Part shown: positions 9,828 to 19,097 of the stretch, piece after piece
Position numbering within the stretch: position 1 is the stretch's first letter
Layout: each line of letters begins with the position of its first letter
Assembly (NCBI RefSeq): GCF_000284015.1
Contig: NC_016943.1
Coordinates: forward strand, 909,541-973,540
Length of the DNA: 64,000 nt
Source of the DNA: Blastococcus saxobsidens DD2
GTDB lineage: Bacteria; Actinomycetota; Actinomycetes; Mycobacteriales; Geodermatophilaceae
Reading direction: 5' to 3'
Made by a program: the position numbers and the translations under genes
Notes under the pieces: model-generated
The model's database searches: none
Told to the model about the DNA's origin: nothing
What the model saw: the letters and a program-made list of their open reading frames with translations, nothing else

Positions 9828-10272
9828 GGTCGTCGAGCGGATCGACGTGGATGCCGCACCGGAGCGGGTGTGGGCGGCGCTGACCGCCTGGACCCGGCAG
9901 GGCGAGTGGATGCTCGCCACCGACGTGCGCACCGTCGGCGGGCCCGCCCAGGGGATCGGCGGCCGGCTGGCCGCACGGACCGGGTTGCCGCTGCCCGGCG
10001 GCCGCCGCGTCGGGCTGCTCGACACCATGGTGATCACCGAGTGGGACCCGCCGCGGCGGGTCGTCGTCCAGCACACCGGCCGGCTGGTGCGCGGGCCCGG
10101 CATCTTCGAGATCGAGCCCCGCGGCGAGCACACCACCTTCGTCTGGACCGAGCGGCTGTGGCTGCCGTACGGGCTGCTCGGGCAGCTCGGCTGGGTGCTG
10201 GTCAAGCCGTTCGCCCTCGCCGGGATCCGGTTGTCCCTGAAGCGCTTCGCCGCCTTCGCCCGCAGCTTCTGA
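9820..10272 (+). CDS. SRPBCC-family (polyketide cyclase/START-like) protein
   Basis: The protein has 150 aa. It begins MREVVERIDVDAAPERVWAALTAW, the standard start of the SRPBCC helix-grip fold. The strands (DTMVITEWDPPRRVVVQHTG) and a long C-terminal helix follow. Such proteins bind small hydrophobic ligands; no catalytic residues can be assigned. The start overlaps the DivIVA-like gene by 8 bases, so it belongs to the same operon. Its presence here instead of the Mtb folP2/gpgP genes is a local difference. Confidence 0.85.
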   Translation: MREVVERIDVDAAPERVWAALTAWTRQGEWMLATDVRTVGGPAQGIGGRLAARTGLPLPGGRRVGLLDTMVITEWDPPRRVVVQHTGRLVRGPGIFEIEPRGEHTTFVWTERLWLPYGLLGQLGWVLVKPFALAGIRLSLKRFAAFARSF

Positions 10273-10349
10273 CCGGGTGCGCCCTGCCCGACCCCGGTCG
10301 GTGAGGATGGGGCCGTGCACAACGACGTCGGGGCCGCGGAGGAGGGTTC

Positions 10350-11252
10350 GTGAGCCGCCGGGGCTGGGTCCTCTTCCTCACCCTGTCGGTGATCTGGGGC
10401 GCGCCCTACCTGCTGATCAAGGTGGCGGTCGGCGAGGTCTCGCCGGTGTCGGTGGTCTTCGCCCGCTGCGCCATCGGGGCGGCGTTGCTGCTGCCGTGGA
10501 CCATCTACCGGGGGCAGCTGCGCCCGGCCCTGCGGCACTGGAAGCCGCTGCTGCTGTTCACGGTGCTGGAGATGACCGGGCCGTGGCTGCTGCTGTCGTG
10601 GGCCGAGCAGTCACTGTCCAGCTCGCTGACCGGCCTGCTCGTCGCCGCGGTGCCGTTCGCCGCGGCGCTGGCCGCACGGCTGGCCGGTGAGGAGGAGCGG
10701 CTGACCCCGGTCCGGCTGCTCGGGATGGGGATCGGGGTCGTCGGCATCGCGGTGCTGCTCGGGCTGGACCTGGAGGGCGCGCAGCTGCTGCCGATCCTCG
10801 CCGTCGCGCTGGTCGTGGTCGGCTACGCGACGGCGCCGCTGATCGTCTTCCGGGCACTTCCGGATGTCCCGGGGGTCGCCGCCAGCTCCGTGGCGCTGTT
10901 CGTCACCGCCGTGGTCTACGCCCCGTTCGCCCTTCCCCGGCTCGACGAGGTGGCCGGCGCGTCCTCCGAGGCGGTCCTCTCCCTGGCCACGCTCGGGGTG
11001 CTCTGCACCGCGATCGCCCTGGCGATCTTCTTCGTGCTGATCCGGGAGGTCGGTCCGCAGCGGGCGCTGGTCATCACCTTCGTGAACCCGGTGGTGGCGG
11101 TCCTGCTGGGGGTGTGGCTGCTCGAGGAGCCGTTCACCCTCGGCATCGCGCTGGGCCTGCCGCTGGTCCTGGTCGGCTGCGTCCTGGCCACCCGGCGCAG
11201 CGCACCCCGCCCGGAGCCCAGCGTCGAGGCCGTGGACGCCGCCGCCCGCTGA
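10350..11252 (+). CDS. EamA-family (DMT superfamily) transporter
   Basis: This is a 300-aa integral membrane protein with about ten hydrophobic helices in two repeated EamA halves (LFLTLSVIWGAPYLLIK near the start; ALVITFVNPVVAVLLGV in the second half). The family exports amino acids, nucleosides or other metabolites; the substrate cannot be read from sequence. A GGAGGAGG site lies 5-8 bases before the GTG at 10350, so translation is leader-dependent. The last ~17 residues are charged and cytoplasmic. Confidence 0.87.
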   Translation: MSRRGWVLFLTLSVIWGAPYLLIKVAVGEVSPVSVVFARCAIGAALLLPWTIYRGQLRPALRHWKPLLLFTVLEMTGPWLLLSWAEQSLSSSLTGLLVAAVPFAAALAARLAGEEERLTPVRLLGMGIGVVGIAVLLGLDLEGAQLLPILAVALVVVGYATAPLIVFRALPDVPGVAASSVALFVTAVVYAPFALPRLDEVAGASSEAVLSLATLGVLCTAIALAIFFVLIREVGPQRALVITFVNPVVAVLLGVWLLEEPFTLGIALGLPLVLVGCVLATRRSAPRPEPSVEAVDAAAR

Positions 11253-11291
11253 TCCGGCCGGCCGCCGGCGGGAACCGTCGGTGGCTCCGGC

Positions 11292-11297
11292 TAGGTT
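11292..11297 (+). promoter_or_regulatory. -10 box of tag, leaderless type
   Basis: TAGGTT ends 6 bases before the GTG at 11304, with no ribosome site in between. A GGAAC at 11271-11275 is probably coincidental (see rejected items). Confidence 0.55.
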
Positions 11298-11303
11298 CCG
11301 GCC

Positions 11304-11858
11304 GTGGACGAACCCGGACGCTGCGCATGGGCCACCAGCACCGCTGAGTACGTGGCCTATCACGACCACGAGTGGGGCACGCCCCTGCGCGGGGACGACG
11401 CACTCTTCGAGCGGCTCTCCCTGGAGGCCTTCCAGTCGGGCCTGTCCTGGATCACGATCCTGCGCAAGCGGCCGGCCTTCCGGGAGGCGTTCGCCGGATT
11501 CGCCATCGACACCGTCGCGGAGTTCACCGAGGACGACGAGGAACGGCTGATGGCCGATGCGGCCATCGTGCGCAACCGCGCCAAGATCCGGGCGGCGATC
11601 AGCAACGCCCGCGCCGCGCAGCGGGTCCCCGGAGGCCTCTCGGAGCTGCTGTGGTCCTTCGCCCCGGCGGGGCCGCGGTCCCGCCCGGCCACCCTCGCCG
11701 AGGTGCCGGCGACCAGCCCCGAGTCGGTCGCCATGGCGCGGGAGCTCAAGCGGCGCGGGTTCGTGTTCGTGGGCCCGACGACCGCCTACGCGCTGATGCA
11801 GGCGACCGGCATGGTCGACGACCACGTGCCGGAATGCTTCCGGGCGTCACCCGTCTAG
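11304..11858 (+). CDS. tag: DNA-3-methyladenine glycosylase I
   Basis: The protein has 184 aa, the normal length for Tag. It removes 3-methyladenine from DNA at the start of base-excision repair. Family motifs are CAWATSTAEYVAYHDHEWG (zinc Cys/His and substrate pocket), SLEAFQSGLSWITIL (catalytic Glu and helix-hairpin-helix) and GFVFVGPTTAYALMQATGMV. The two late ligands are in VDDHVPECF (His and Cys). Mtb tagA (Rv1210) sits in the same order before a DUF3117 gene. The GTG start follows a TAGGTT box. Confidence 0.94.
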   Translation: MDEPGRCAWATSTAEYVAYHDHEWGTPLRGDDALFERLSLEAFQSGLSWITILRKRPAFREAFAGFAIDTVAEFTEDDEERLMADAAIVRNRAKIRAAISNARAAQRVPGGLSELLWSFAPAGPRSRPATLAEVPATSPESVAMARELKRRGFVFVGPTTAYALMQATGMVDDHVPECFRASPV

Positions 11859-11963
11859 GCCCCGTGTTGGACGGAACGCCGTCATACGGGATCATTGCTG
11901 CGGAGCATCGGACACCGCGCCCCTGTTCACGGAGCAGGAGCGCGGCTGGCGAAGGAGGCACGC

Positions 11964-12131
11964 ATGGCGGCCATGAAGCCGCGCACGGGTGAAGGTCCCC
12001 TCGAGGTCACCAAGGAAGGGCGCGGCCTGGTCATGCGGGTACCGCTGGAAGGTGGCGGTCGCCTGGTCGTCGAGCTGTCGCCCGACGAGGCGGCGGCACT
12101 GTCCGAGGCACTGAAGGGCGCGACCAGCTGA
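11964..12131 (+). CDS. DUF3117 small conserved protein
   Basis: The 55-aa protein begins MAAMKPRTGEGPLEVTKEGR and ends DEAAALSEALKGATS. It is close to Mtb Rv1211, one of the most conserved small actinobacterial proteins. The function is unknown. The ATG at 11964 has an excellent GAAGGAGG site 5 bases upstream; an upstream in-frame ATG would add 23 poorly conserved residues and is rejected. It lies 105 bases after tag and marks the left edge of the accessory block. Confidence 0.93.
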   Translation: MAAMKPRTGEGPLEVTKEGRGLVMRVPLEGGGRLVVELSPDEAAALSEALKGATS

Positions 12132-12175
12132 ATTCCTGAGGGACGTCGCCGCACGGCATCCCCGAGCACATCGAC

Positions 12176-12215
12176 GCGGCCCCGGCCGTCGGCTCTCGCC
12201 GGCGACCGGGGCCGC
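12176..12215 (+). terminator. Hairpin terminator after the DUF3117 gene
   Basis: An 18-bp stem with one mismatch and one G-T pair closes a TCTC loop. The outer arms are GCGGCCCCGG and CCGGGGCCGC. It lies 45 bases after the stop and is followed by a moderately T-rich run. Confidence 0.75.
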
Positions 12216-12308
12216 TGTCGTTCCTGCTGGTCGGGGACCCCGGCTGCCGGCCGGTGGCGTCCCGGTGGATGCTGTGCCGATGGACGGTGTGCCGGTGGGA
12301 GGCGACTG

Positions 12309-13775
12309 ATGGCCGACGACGACCGCGGTGTCCAGTTCCCCACCGGTCCGGACGGGCGACGCAGCACGGCCGCCCTCGGCCGGGCCGTCGTCGCGGATGC
12401 GCTGCGACCGGTCGACGCGGCCGGCGCGCTGGCCGCCGAGCACGAGACCAACTGGCGGGCGGGCTACCTGACCCACTTCCGCCGGCTCGTGGAGGCCGGG
12501 CTGCCCTCGGCCGAGGCGGCACGGTCCATCGCCGCCTCCGGCCTGGCCTCGCTGCACGAGCGCATGCGGGTGGCGGGCGACGACGGCGAGACCGGCCTCG
12601 ACGCACTGACCACCGCACCCGCCGGCCGGGCGCTGCACACCGCCGAGGTGACCGGCACCGCCGAAGCCGAGCGGGAGCTCTCGTTGCCCTTCCACGGGGA
12701 CCGGCTGCGCGGCGATGCGCTGCTGCGCCGGCTGGACCGCTGGGTCGAGGCCGGCGTCCTCGAGCCCTCGTGCGCCGAAGCGGTCCGCACCGTGGCCGCC
12801 CATCCCGAGTGGCTGTCGCTCCCGGACAGCACCGCCGTCGTGCTCGGCGCCGGCGCGGAGATGGGGCCCCTGACCGCCCTGCTGCGCTGGGGTGCGCGGG
12901 TGGCCGGCGTGGACCTGCCGCGCGCGCCGCTGTGGGAGCGGGTGCTCGACACCGCCCGCGGCGGAGCCGGCACCCTGCTGGTGCCGATGGCGGAGTCGGG
13001 GACCCAGGCCGATCCGCGCGGCGCGGGCGGCGACCTGATCGCCGAGGTACCGGCGATCGCGGACTGGGCCGCCGGGTTGCCGGGGCGGCCGGTGGTCGGC
13101 AACTACGTCTACGCCGACGGCGCCACCAACGTGCGGGTGTCGACGGCGGTGGATGCGCTCACCGTGCGGCTGCTGGAGGCGCGGCCCGACGCCGCGCTGG
13201 CCTTCCTCGCGACGCCCACCGACGTCTTCGCCGTCCCCGCCGACGCCGTCGAGCAGTCGGTGCGGGCCTACGCCGGCCGGTCCCGGTCGGCCAAGCTGCT
13301 CGGCCGGCCGCTGCGGACGGCGTCCGGCGGCCGGCTGCTGCGGCGCGCGTACGTGCCGGGGACCGACCCCGGGATCGCCGACAGCCTGGTCGCTCAGCAG
13401 GGCCCGAACTACGCGCTGGCCAAGCGCCTGCAGCGCTGGCGGGCGACGGTGGCGCGGGCGTCCGGGAGCACGGTGTCGATGAACGTGGCCCCGCCCACAC
13501 GCACCCGGTCGGTGCTCAAGAACCGGGCGCTGGCCGCGGCGTATGCCGGGGCGCACCGGTTCGGCGTCGAGATCTTCGAGCCGGCGACGGCCAACGTGCT
13601 CATGGCCGCGCTGCTGGTGCACGACCTGCACACCGGCGGCGGACCCGAGCACGAGCACCCGTGGCAGGACGAGGCCTACGAGGCGGCGCACGGCGGCCTG
13701 TGGCGGGCCGCCTACGCGCCGCGCAGCGCGCTCGGCCTGGCGGCGCTGCTCGGCTACGGGGCCGCGCGAGCCTGA
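12309..13775 (+). CDS. Uncharacterised 488-aa protein with a Rossmann-like glycine motif
   Basis: I do not recognise a named family. It is soluble, with no signal peptide or membrane helix. An internal TAVVLGAGAEMGPLTALLRWGARVAGVDLP (shown by VLGAGAEMGPL, about 178-188) resembles a dinucleotide or SAM-binding Rossmann turn. VVGNYVYADGATNVRVS and GTDPGIADSLVAQQGPNYAL are other Gly-rich or conserved-looking stretches. LAKRLQRWRA and SVLKNRALAAAYAG suggest a helical C-terminal part. GGGAGG lies 7 bases before the ATG. A SAM methyltransferase follows after 77 bases, and a CrtI-like oxidoreductase after that. A joint pathway is possible but unproven. Confidence 0.8.
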   Translation: MADDDRGVQFPTGPDGRRSTAALGRAVVADALRPVDAAGALAAEHETNWRAGYLTHFRRLVEAGLPSAEAARSIAASGLASLHERMRVAGDDGETGLDALTTAPAGRALHTAEVTGTAEAERELSLPFHGDRLRGDALLRRLDRWVEAGVLEPSCAEAVRTVAAHPEWLSLPDSTAVVLGAGAEMGPLTALLRWGARVAGVDLPRAPLWERVLDTARGGAGTLLVPMAESGTQADPRGAGGDLIAEVPAIADWAAGLPGRPVVGNYVYADGATNVRVSTAVDALTVRLLEARPDAALAFLATPTDVFAVPADAVEQSVRAYAGRSRSAKLLGRPLRTASGGRLLRRAYVPGTDPGIADSLVAQQGPNYALAKRLQRWRATVARASGSTVSMNVAPPTRTRSVLKNRALAAAYAGAHRFGVEIFEPATANVLMAALLVHDLHTGGGPEHEHPWQDEAYEAAHGGLWRAAYAPRSALGLAALLGYGAARA

Positions 13776-13852
13776 CGCAGCGGGCGGCGAGGTACTGGCG
13801 CGCGCCGGCCGGCCGGACCACAGTGGGCTCCCGCCGACCCGGAGGAGCGGAC

Positions 13853-14875
13853 ATGGCCCGGATGTTCAGCGCCCGCACCGTGCTCACCGTCGTGCGGAGC
13901 GGTAACGCCCGGGCCCGGCTGCGGGCCACCCGCGACGGGCAGGCCGCGGTGCGGCTGCACGTCGGGGCGGCCGGCCTGGGAACGGGCGTGCTGGACGCCG
14001 TCGGGGGCGGCGCCGTGCCGGCCCCCGAGCTGGCCCGGCGGCTCGGGGTGGTGCGGGAGGACCTGCTCGGGGCCTTCCTGCGGGTGCTGGCCGCGGCCGG
14101 GCTGGTGGCCGAGGACGGCGCCGGCTGGTCGTTGACCGCCGCCGGCCGCGCCGTGGTGACCGACGACCTGGTGCGGGCCTCGTACGAGGCGTTCACCGGC
14201 TTCCACACCGGCCTCTACCGGGGGCTGGCCGCGGTGCTCGCCGGCGGGCCCGGGCGGCGCGACGTCGCGGAGCAGGGCGGGGTCATCGCGCGGGTCTCGG
14301 CCGCCTTCGAGCCGTTCGTCGACGACGTCCTGCGGGAGACCGTGGCCGAGGTGTCCCCGGGAAAGGTGCTCGACGTGGGCTGCGGCGCGGGGCTGCAGCT
14401 GGCCACCATGCTCGAGGCGGCCCCGGGAGCCGAGGGCGTCGGGGTGGACACGGACGAGGAGGCCGCCGGGCTGGCCCGGCGGACGCTGGACGAACGAGGA
14501 CTCGGCCGGCGGGGCCGGGTGCTGCGCACCGACGTCCGGGAGCTCGCCGCGGAGGCGGCGGGGCCGTTCGACCTCGCGCTGATGGCGAACGTCGTCTACT
14601 ACGTGCCGGTGGCGGAACGGGCGGCCCTGCTGGCCGCCGTCGGAGCGCTGCTCGCGCCAGGAGGAACGCTCCTGGTCGTCACCACGGTCGCGACACCGCA
14701 GCTGTTCAGCCGGCACTTCGACCTGCTGCTGCGCGCTCAGGACGGGGAGATGTCCCTCCCGGAGGCCGGCGGGCTGGACACCGCGTTGCGGGCGGCCGGG
14801 CTGCGGCCGCGGGAGCCGCGGCGGATCGCGCCGGGGGCTCCGCTGGTCGCCGTGGCGGCCACCCGTGCGGCCTGA
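13853..14875 (+). CDS. SAM-dependent methyltransferase with winged-helix N-terminus
   Basis: The protein has 340 aa. The N-terminal half looks like the dimerisation/winged-helix domain of small-molecule methyltransferases (VPAPELARRLGVVREDLLGAF). The C-terminal half is class I: motif I VLDVGCGAGLQLATM (about 180-194), an acidic end of beta-2 (GVGVDTDEEA), motif IV-like FDLALMANVVYYV and the later LLAPGGTLLVVTT. The methyl acceptor is unknown. A GGAGGAG site precedes the ATG at 13853. It ends 3 bases before the stop of the convergent CrtI-like gene. Confidence 0.88.
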   Translation: MARMFSARTVLTVVRSGNARARLRATRDGQAAVRLHVGAAGLGTGVLDAVGGGAVPAPELARRLGVVREDLLGAFLRVLAAAGLVAEDGAGWSLTAAGRAVVTDDLVRASYEAFTGFHTGLYRGLAAVLAGGPGRRDVAEQGGVIARVSAAFEPFVDDVLRETVAEVSPGKVLDVGCGAGLQLATMLEAAPGAEGVGVDTDEEAAGLARRTLDERGLGRRGRVLRTDVRELAAEAAGPFDLALMANVVYYVPVAERAALLAAVGALLAPGGTLLVVTTVATPQLFSRHFDLLLRAQDGEMSLPEAGGLDTALRAAGLRPREPRRIAPGAPLVAVAATRAA

Positions 14876-14878
14876 CCG

Positions 14879-16381
14879 TCAGGCCGGCCCGACCAGCCCC
14901 GCCACGATCTCCGCCGAGAGCCCGACGAGCGGCAGCCCGCCGCCGGGGTGGGCCGACCCTCCGACCAGGAACAGGCCGGGGACCGGCGAGGCGTTGGCCG
15001 GCCGCAGGAACGCCGCCCGTGAGCCGTTGCTGGAGGTTCCGTAGATGGACCCGCCCACGCTGCCGGTGTCCCGGGCGAGGTCCGCCGGCGTCCGGATCTC
15101 ACGCCGGCGCAGCCGGTTGCGGACGTCGAGGCCACGGCGGGCCATGACCTCCAGCACCCGGTCGGCGTAGCCCGCGGCGAGCCCGGGGGCGTCCCAGTCC
15201 ATCCCGGCCGCGGGGTCGTGCCGCGGCGCGTTGACCAGGACGAACCACGACTCGCTGTCGTCGTCGGGGACCAGCGTGGGGTCGTCGGGTGCGCTGACGT
15301 AGACGGTCGGGTCGGGTACCGGCCCGGGCCGGCCGGCGTACCGGCCGGTGCCGAACACCGCGTCGAACTCGGCGTCGTAGTCGTCGGGGAACAGGACCGT
15401 GTGGTGCGCCAGCCCCGGTGTCCGCCCGCGCAGGGCCAGCAGCAGCACGAACCCCGACAGCGACGGCGTCGCCCGGCCGAGGGCCCGGCGGGCACCCCGG
15501 GTGCGCGGCTCGCCGGGGAGCAGGTCGGTGTGCAGGGCGGTCGCGTCGACGCCGGACACGACGACGTCGGCCCGCAGCCGCTCGCCGTCGGCCAGCTCCA
15601 CGCCGGCCGCCCGGCCGCTCTCCACCAGGACCCGGCGCACCGGGCTGCCCGTGCGCAGCACGGCACCGTGGGTGACGGCCCGGTCCAGCACCGCCAGGCC
15701 GAGCCGGTGCAGCCCCCCGCGCACGTACCAGGAGCCGAACGTCTGCTCGGCGTAGGGCACGGTGGCCAGGACCGCGGGTGCGCGACGCGGATCGGAGCCG
15801 GAGTAGGTGGCGTAGCGGTCCAGCAGCGTGCGCAGGTGCGGATGGTCGAGATGGCGGCGGCCGAGCCCGCGCAGCGACTGCCACGGCGCGATCGTCGCGA
15901 CGTCGCCCGGGCGCCGGGCGAGCCGGGCCAGCGTCACCGCCCCCGCCAGCGGGGTGCGCAGGAAGGGGCCCTCGCTGATCCGCCACATGGCGGCGGCGCG
16001 GTCCATCAGCGCGCTCCACTGCCGGCCCGCGCCCGCGCCCAGGGCGTCCTCCAGGGCGGCGGGGACGGCGTCGGGGCGCCCGGGCACGGTCAGCCGGGTG
16101 CCGTCGGCGAACCGGTAGCCGACGGCGGGATCCAGCCGCACCAGGTCGACGGCGTCCTCCAGCCGGGCGCCGGTCGCGGCGAACAGGTCGCGGTACACCT
16201 GCGGCAGCGTGACCAGGCTCGGGCCGGTGTCGAAGGAGTGCCCGTCGCGGCTGAACCAGCCGAGCTTGCCGCCGACCTCCGCCGTTTGCTCCACGACGGT
16301 CACCGGGTGACCGAGCGCGGCCAGCCGCGCGGCGGCCGCCAGCCCGCCCAGGCCCGCGCCCACGACCACCACGCGCGCCAC
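14879..16381 (-). CDS. CrtI-family FAD-dependent phytoene desaturase-like oxidoreductase
   Basis: The protein has 500 aa, the usual CrtI length. The N-terminal FAD-binding motif is VVVVGAGLGGLAAAARLAALGH, seen as VGAGLGGLAAA, followed by VVEQTAEVGGKLG. SFDTGPSLVTLPQVY matches the conserved CrtI segment. The C-terminal FAD motif is GLFLVGGSAHPGGGLPLVGLS, shown by GGSAHPGGG. The enzyme could be a phytoene desaturase, a carotenoid oxygenase-type desaturase or a relative acting on another polyene; no crtB or crtE lies in the window. It converges on the methyltransferase gene with a 3-base gap. Confidence 0.88.
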   Translation of the reverse strand: MARVVVVGAGLGGLAAAARLAALGHPVTVVEQTAEVGGKLGWFSRDGHSFDTGPSLVTLPQVYRDLFAATGARLEDAVDLVRLDPAVGYRFADGTRLTVPGRPDAVPAALEDALGAGAGRQWSALMDRAAAMWRISEGPFLRTPLAGAVTLARLARRPGDVATIAPWQSLRGLGRRHLDHPHLRTLLDRYATYSGSDPRRAPAVLATVPYAEQTFGSWYVRGGLHRLGLAVLDRAVTHGAVLRTGSPVRRVLVESGRAAGVELADGERLRADVVVSGVDATALHTDLLPGEPRTRGARRALGRATPSLSGFVLLLALRGRTPGLAHHTVLFPDDYDAEFDAVFGTGRYAGRPGPVPDPTVYVSAPDDPTLVPDDDSESWFVLVNAPRHDPAAGMDWDAPGLAAGYADRVLEVMARRGLDVRNRLRRREIRTPADLARDTGSVGGSIYGTSSNGSRAAFLRPANASPVPGLFLVGGSAHPGGGLPLVGLSAEIVAGLVGPA

Positions 16382-16438
16382 GGCCCCACCGTAGCCAGCG
16401 GACCTCCGCGGGCGCCTGCCGCTCGCGAGGCGGGAGGG

Positions 16439-18097
16439 TCAGCGGGGGACGGCGAGCGCCAGGACGGCGAGGTCGTCCGGCTCGTGCCGGGAGCCGGCCA
16501 GCTGCGCCTCGACGGCGGCGGACACGGCGGCGACGACGGCTTCCGGGTCGGCGACCGGAGCGCCGGCGACGACCCGCAGCAGCGCGTCCTCGCCGAACTG
16601 CTGCCCGGCGTCGTCCCGGGCCTCGGTGACCCCGTCGGTGTACAGCACCAGCGTGCTGCCGGGTGGCAGCTCGAGGACGGTCTCGGTGAACTCCACGTCG
16701 GCGTCGATGCCCAGCGGTCGGCCGGCGGTCCCGACCGGACGGGCGTCGCCGTCCGGATCGGTGACCAGCGGCAGCGGGTGCCCGGCCACGCCGAGGCGCA
16801 CCCGGAGGCCCCGGGCGGCCGGCTCGAGGACCAGGCAGCAGGCGGTGACGAAGCGCAGCGGTGCGGTGCCCTGCTCGTGCAGCAGCGCGGCGTTGACCGC
16901 GCGGAGGATCTCCGCCGGGCTGCCCGTGGCCGCGGCCCGTGCGGTGTGCCGGGTGACCGCGGTGACGGCGGCGGCCTCGGCCCCGGTACCGCAGACGTCG
17001 GCGATCAGCACCATCCACCGTCCGTCGGGGAGCGGGGTGACGTCGTAGGTGTCGCCCCCGACCAGCGCGGACTCGCCCCCGGCCCGGTACCGGGCCGCCA
17101 GCCGCACGCCGGGGATGGCGGGCAGGTGCGAGGGCAGCAGGCTGCGCTGCAGGGTGTCGGCGAGTTCCCGGACGTCGGACTCGGCGCGCAGCCGGCCGAG
17201 GAACTGACCGATCTGCCGGCCCGCGTGGGCGAGCACCTCCAGCAGCTCGGGTGGCACCGGCCGGGAGTCGGTCGAGAACAGCTCGCAGACGGCGAGCAGC
17301 TCGTCGCCGTGGAGGACGGGGAAGGCCACCCCGGTGCTCAGGCCGTCGGCTCGCACCGCCTGGTGCCGCACCACTCGCGGATCGGACGTGAGGTCCTCGA
17401 CCACCACCGGCACCCGCCGCTGCCAGGCGTGCCCGGGCAGCCCTTCGCCGCGCCGGAACGATCGGCCGGCGGAGTCGGCGCCGAGCGACGGGACGGGGGC
17501 GTCGGGGGCGCTCCAGGTACCCGCGTGGACGAGCCGGCCGCGCTCGTCGGGCTGCCAGAGCATCGCGGCGTCCCAGTCCAGCTCCGTGCAGAGCGTCGGC
17601 AGCAGCTGGTGGAAGGCGAGGTCGGCGTCGTGGGCCTCGGTGAGCGCCGCCGTCACCCGGAGGGTGGCGGCCAGGTAGCGGCTGACCTCGAACTGGCGTT
17701 CCAGGAGGATCGTGGTGCTCGCGTCACGGAGGACTCCCACGACGAAGGCGTCCTGGTCGGTGTCCTCGGGCGCGGGTGTCAGGCGGGAGAGGGTGAGGTC
17801 CGCCGCCACCTCGTGGCCGGCGGCGTGCAGGGCCGGCACCTGGGTGGTGGCCCCGACCAGCTTGCCCTCGCCGGTCGCGCGGTACCGGGAGAAACCCTCG
17901 CCGTGCCCGCGGCGGAGACGTTCGGGCATGAGCACCTGCAGTGGCTTCCCGACCAGGTCCGCCGGCTGGTGCCCCAGGAGGGCGGTCACCGCGGGGCTCA
18001 CGTAGGCGATCCGCCCTTCGCCGTCGGCGACGACGACCGTGTCCGGCAGGGCGGCCAGCAGTGCGGCCGCCGACAGCCCTGAGTTGAGCTCAGGCAC
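16439..18097 (-). CDS. PAS-GAF-SpoIIE serine phosphatase
   Basis: The protein has 552 aa and appears soluble. A PAS domain (about 12-105) reads [24 protein letters not shown] domain follows at about 150-310 ([13 protein letters not shown], then [18 protein letters not shown]). The C-terminal PPM/SpoIIE phosphatase (about 335-552) has [15 protein letters not shown] and [17 protein letters not shown], whose Asp residues bind metal. It also has [12 protein letters not shown] and HEPDDLAVL. Proteins of this build dephosphorylate anti-sigma antagonists in partner-switching signalling. No anti-sigma kinase or STAS gene is nearby. The GTG at 18097 has a GAGGGGG stretch just upstream. Confidence 0.9.
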   Translation of the reverse strand: MPELNSGLSAAALLAALPDTVVVADGEGRIAYVSPAVTALLGHQPADLVGKPLQVLMPERLRRGHGEGFSRYRATGEGKLVGATTQVPALHAAGHEVAADLTLSRLTPAPEDTDQDAFVVGVLRDASTTILLERQFEVSRYLAATLRVTAALTEAHDADLAFHQLLPTLCTELDWDAAMLWQPDERGRLVHAGTWSAPDAPVPSLGADSAGRSFRRGEGLPGHAWQRRVPVVVEDLTSDPRVVRHQAVRADGLSTGVAFPVLHGDELLAVCELFSTDSRPVPPELLEVLAHAGRQIGQFLGRLRAESDVRELADTLQRSLLPSHLPAIPGVRLAARYRAGGESALVGGDTYDVTPLPDGRWMVLIADVCGTGAEAAAVTAVTRHTARAAATGSPAEILRAVNAALLHEQGTAPLRFVTACCLVLEPAARGLRVRLGVAGHPLPLVTDPDGDARPVGTAGRPLGIDADVEFTETVLELPPGSTLVLYTDGVTEARDDAGQQFGEDALLRVVAGAPVADPEAVVAAVSAAVEAQLAGSRHEPDDLAVLALAVPR

Positions 18098-18316
18098 CCA
18101 TCCCCCTCGGGTCCGGACATCCCCCGTGGACGACGACCCGTCGCAGAGGATGTCACACGCCCGGTGAGGGGGCGGACAAGAAGTGTCGATGTGTGGCCAT
18201 GTCGACACGGCGACCTGTCGACCGGTCGCGCTGGACGCGTACCGGGCGGTCAGCCAGGGGGCGTGCCCCGTGCAGCGCCGCCGGGGTGGCCGCCATCCCG
18301 GTGCCACACTGCCCGG

Positions 18317-19093
18317 GTGAGCGCACCGGGCACGGGCTGCATCGATCTCAACGCCGACCTCGGCGAGGGCTTCGGGGTGTGGCGCCTCGGGGACGACGAC
18401 GCGCTCCTCGAGGTGGTCACCAGCGCCAACGTCGCCTGCGGCTTCCACGCCGGCGACCCGGTGACCATGCGGCGGGTGTGCGGCGCGGCCGTCGCCGCGG
18501 GGGTCTCGGTCGGCGCGCAGGTCTCCTACCGCGACCTCGCGGGCTTCGGCCGGCGCTTCGTCGACGTCGCACCCGACGAGCTCGCGGCCGACGTCCTGTA
18601 CCAGCTGGCCGCCCTCGACGGCATCGCCCGGACGGCCGGGGGACGGGTGTCCTACGTCAAGCCGCACGGCGCCCTCTACAACGCCGTCGTGCACCACGAG
18701 GCCCAGGCGCGGGCGGTGGTGGACGCCGTCGCCGGCTACGACCCCGGGCTGGCCGTCCTGGGCCTGCCGGGCTCGGTGCTCCTGCGCACGGCGGCGGCCG
18801 CCGGACTGCGGACCGTCGGCGAGGGCTTCGCCGACCGCGGGTACACCGCCGAGGGCACCCTCGTGCCCCGCGGTACGGCCGGGGCCGTGGTGTCCGAGCC
18901 CGCCGCGGTGATCGAGCGTGCCGTCCGGATGGCCACCGACGGGGTGGTGACCGCCGTCGACGGCACCGAGGTGCGGATGGAGCCGGTGTCGATCTGCGTG
19001 CACGGCGACACCCCCGGCGCGGTGCAGCTGGCGCGGTCGGTGCGCGCCGCCCTGGAGGCGGCCGGGCTGGTGCTGGCCCCCTTCGCCGGCTGA
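18317..19093 (+). CDS. pxpA: 5-oxoprolinase subunit A (LamB/YcsF family)
   Basis: This is a 258-aa LamB/YcsF protein, the A subunit of ATP-dependent bacterial 5-oxoprolinase (PxpABC), which opens pyroglutamate to glutamate. Diagnostic stretches are [51 protein letters not shown] and SICVHGDTP. The GTG at 18317 gives a normal N-terminus. pxpB and pxpC lie 850 bases downstream on the same strand, separated by the opposite-strand GAF-ANTAR gene, so the three subunits are not one uninterrupted operon. Confidence 0.93.
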   Translation: MSAPGTGCIDLNADLGEGFGVWRLGDDDALLEVVTSANVACGFHAGDPVTMRRVCGAAVAAGVSVGAQVSYRDLAGFGRRFVDVAPDELAADVLYQLAALDGIARTAGGRVSYVKPHGALYNAVVHHEAQARAVVDAVAGYDPGLAVLGLPGSVLLRTAAAAGLRTVGEGFADRGYTAEGTLVPRGTAGAVVSEPAAVIERAVRMATDGVVTAVDGTEVRMEPVSICVHGDTPGAVQLARSVRAALEAAGLVLAPFAG

Positions 19094-19097
19094 ACGG

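Noticed and set aside
11271..11297. GGAAC-N19-GTT ECF-like promoter before tag
   Set aside because: A TAGGTT box at the leaderless distance explains the start better, and the spacer does not match the sigE/tatB pair.
12254..13852. In-frame upstream extension of the methyltransferase gene
   Set aside because: The extension is out of phase with the 488-aa protein gene and is Arg-rich; the methyltransferase has its own GGAGGAG site and ATG at 13853.
15218..18082. 954-codon open frame on the plus strand
   Set aside because: It lies opposite the CrtI-like and SpoIIE genes, has a repetitive Arg/Gly/Gln/His-rich composition and no motif. It is a GC-driven shadow.
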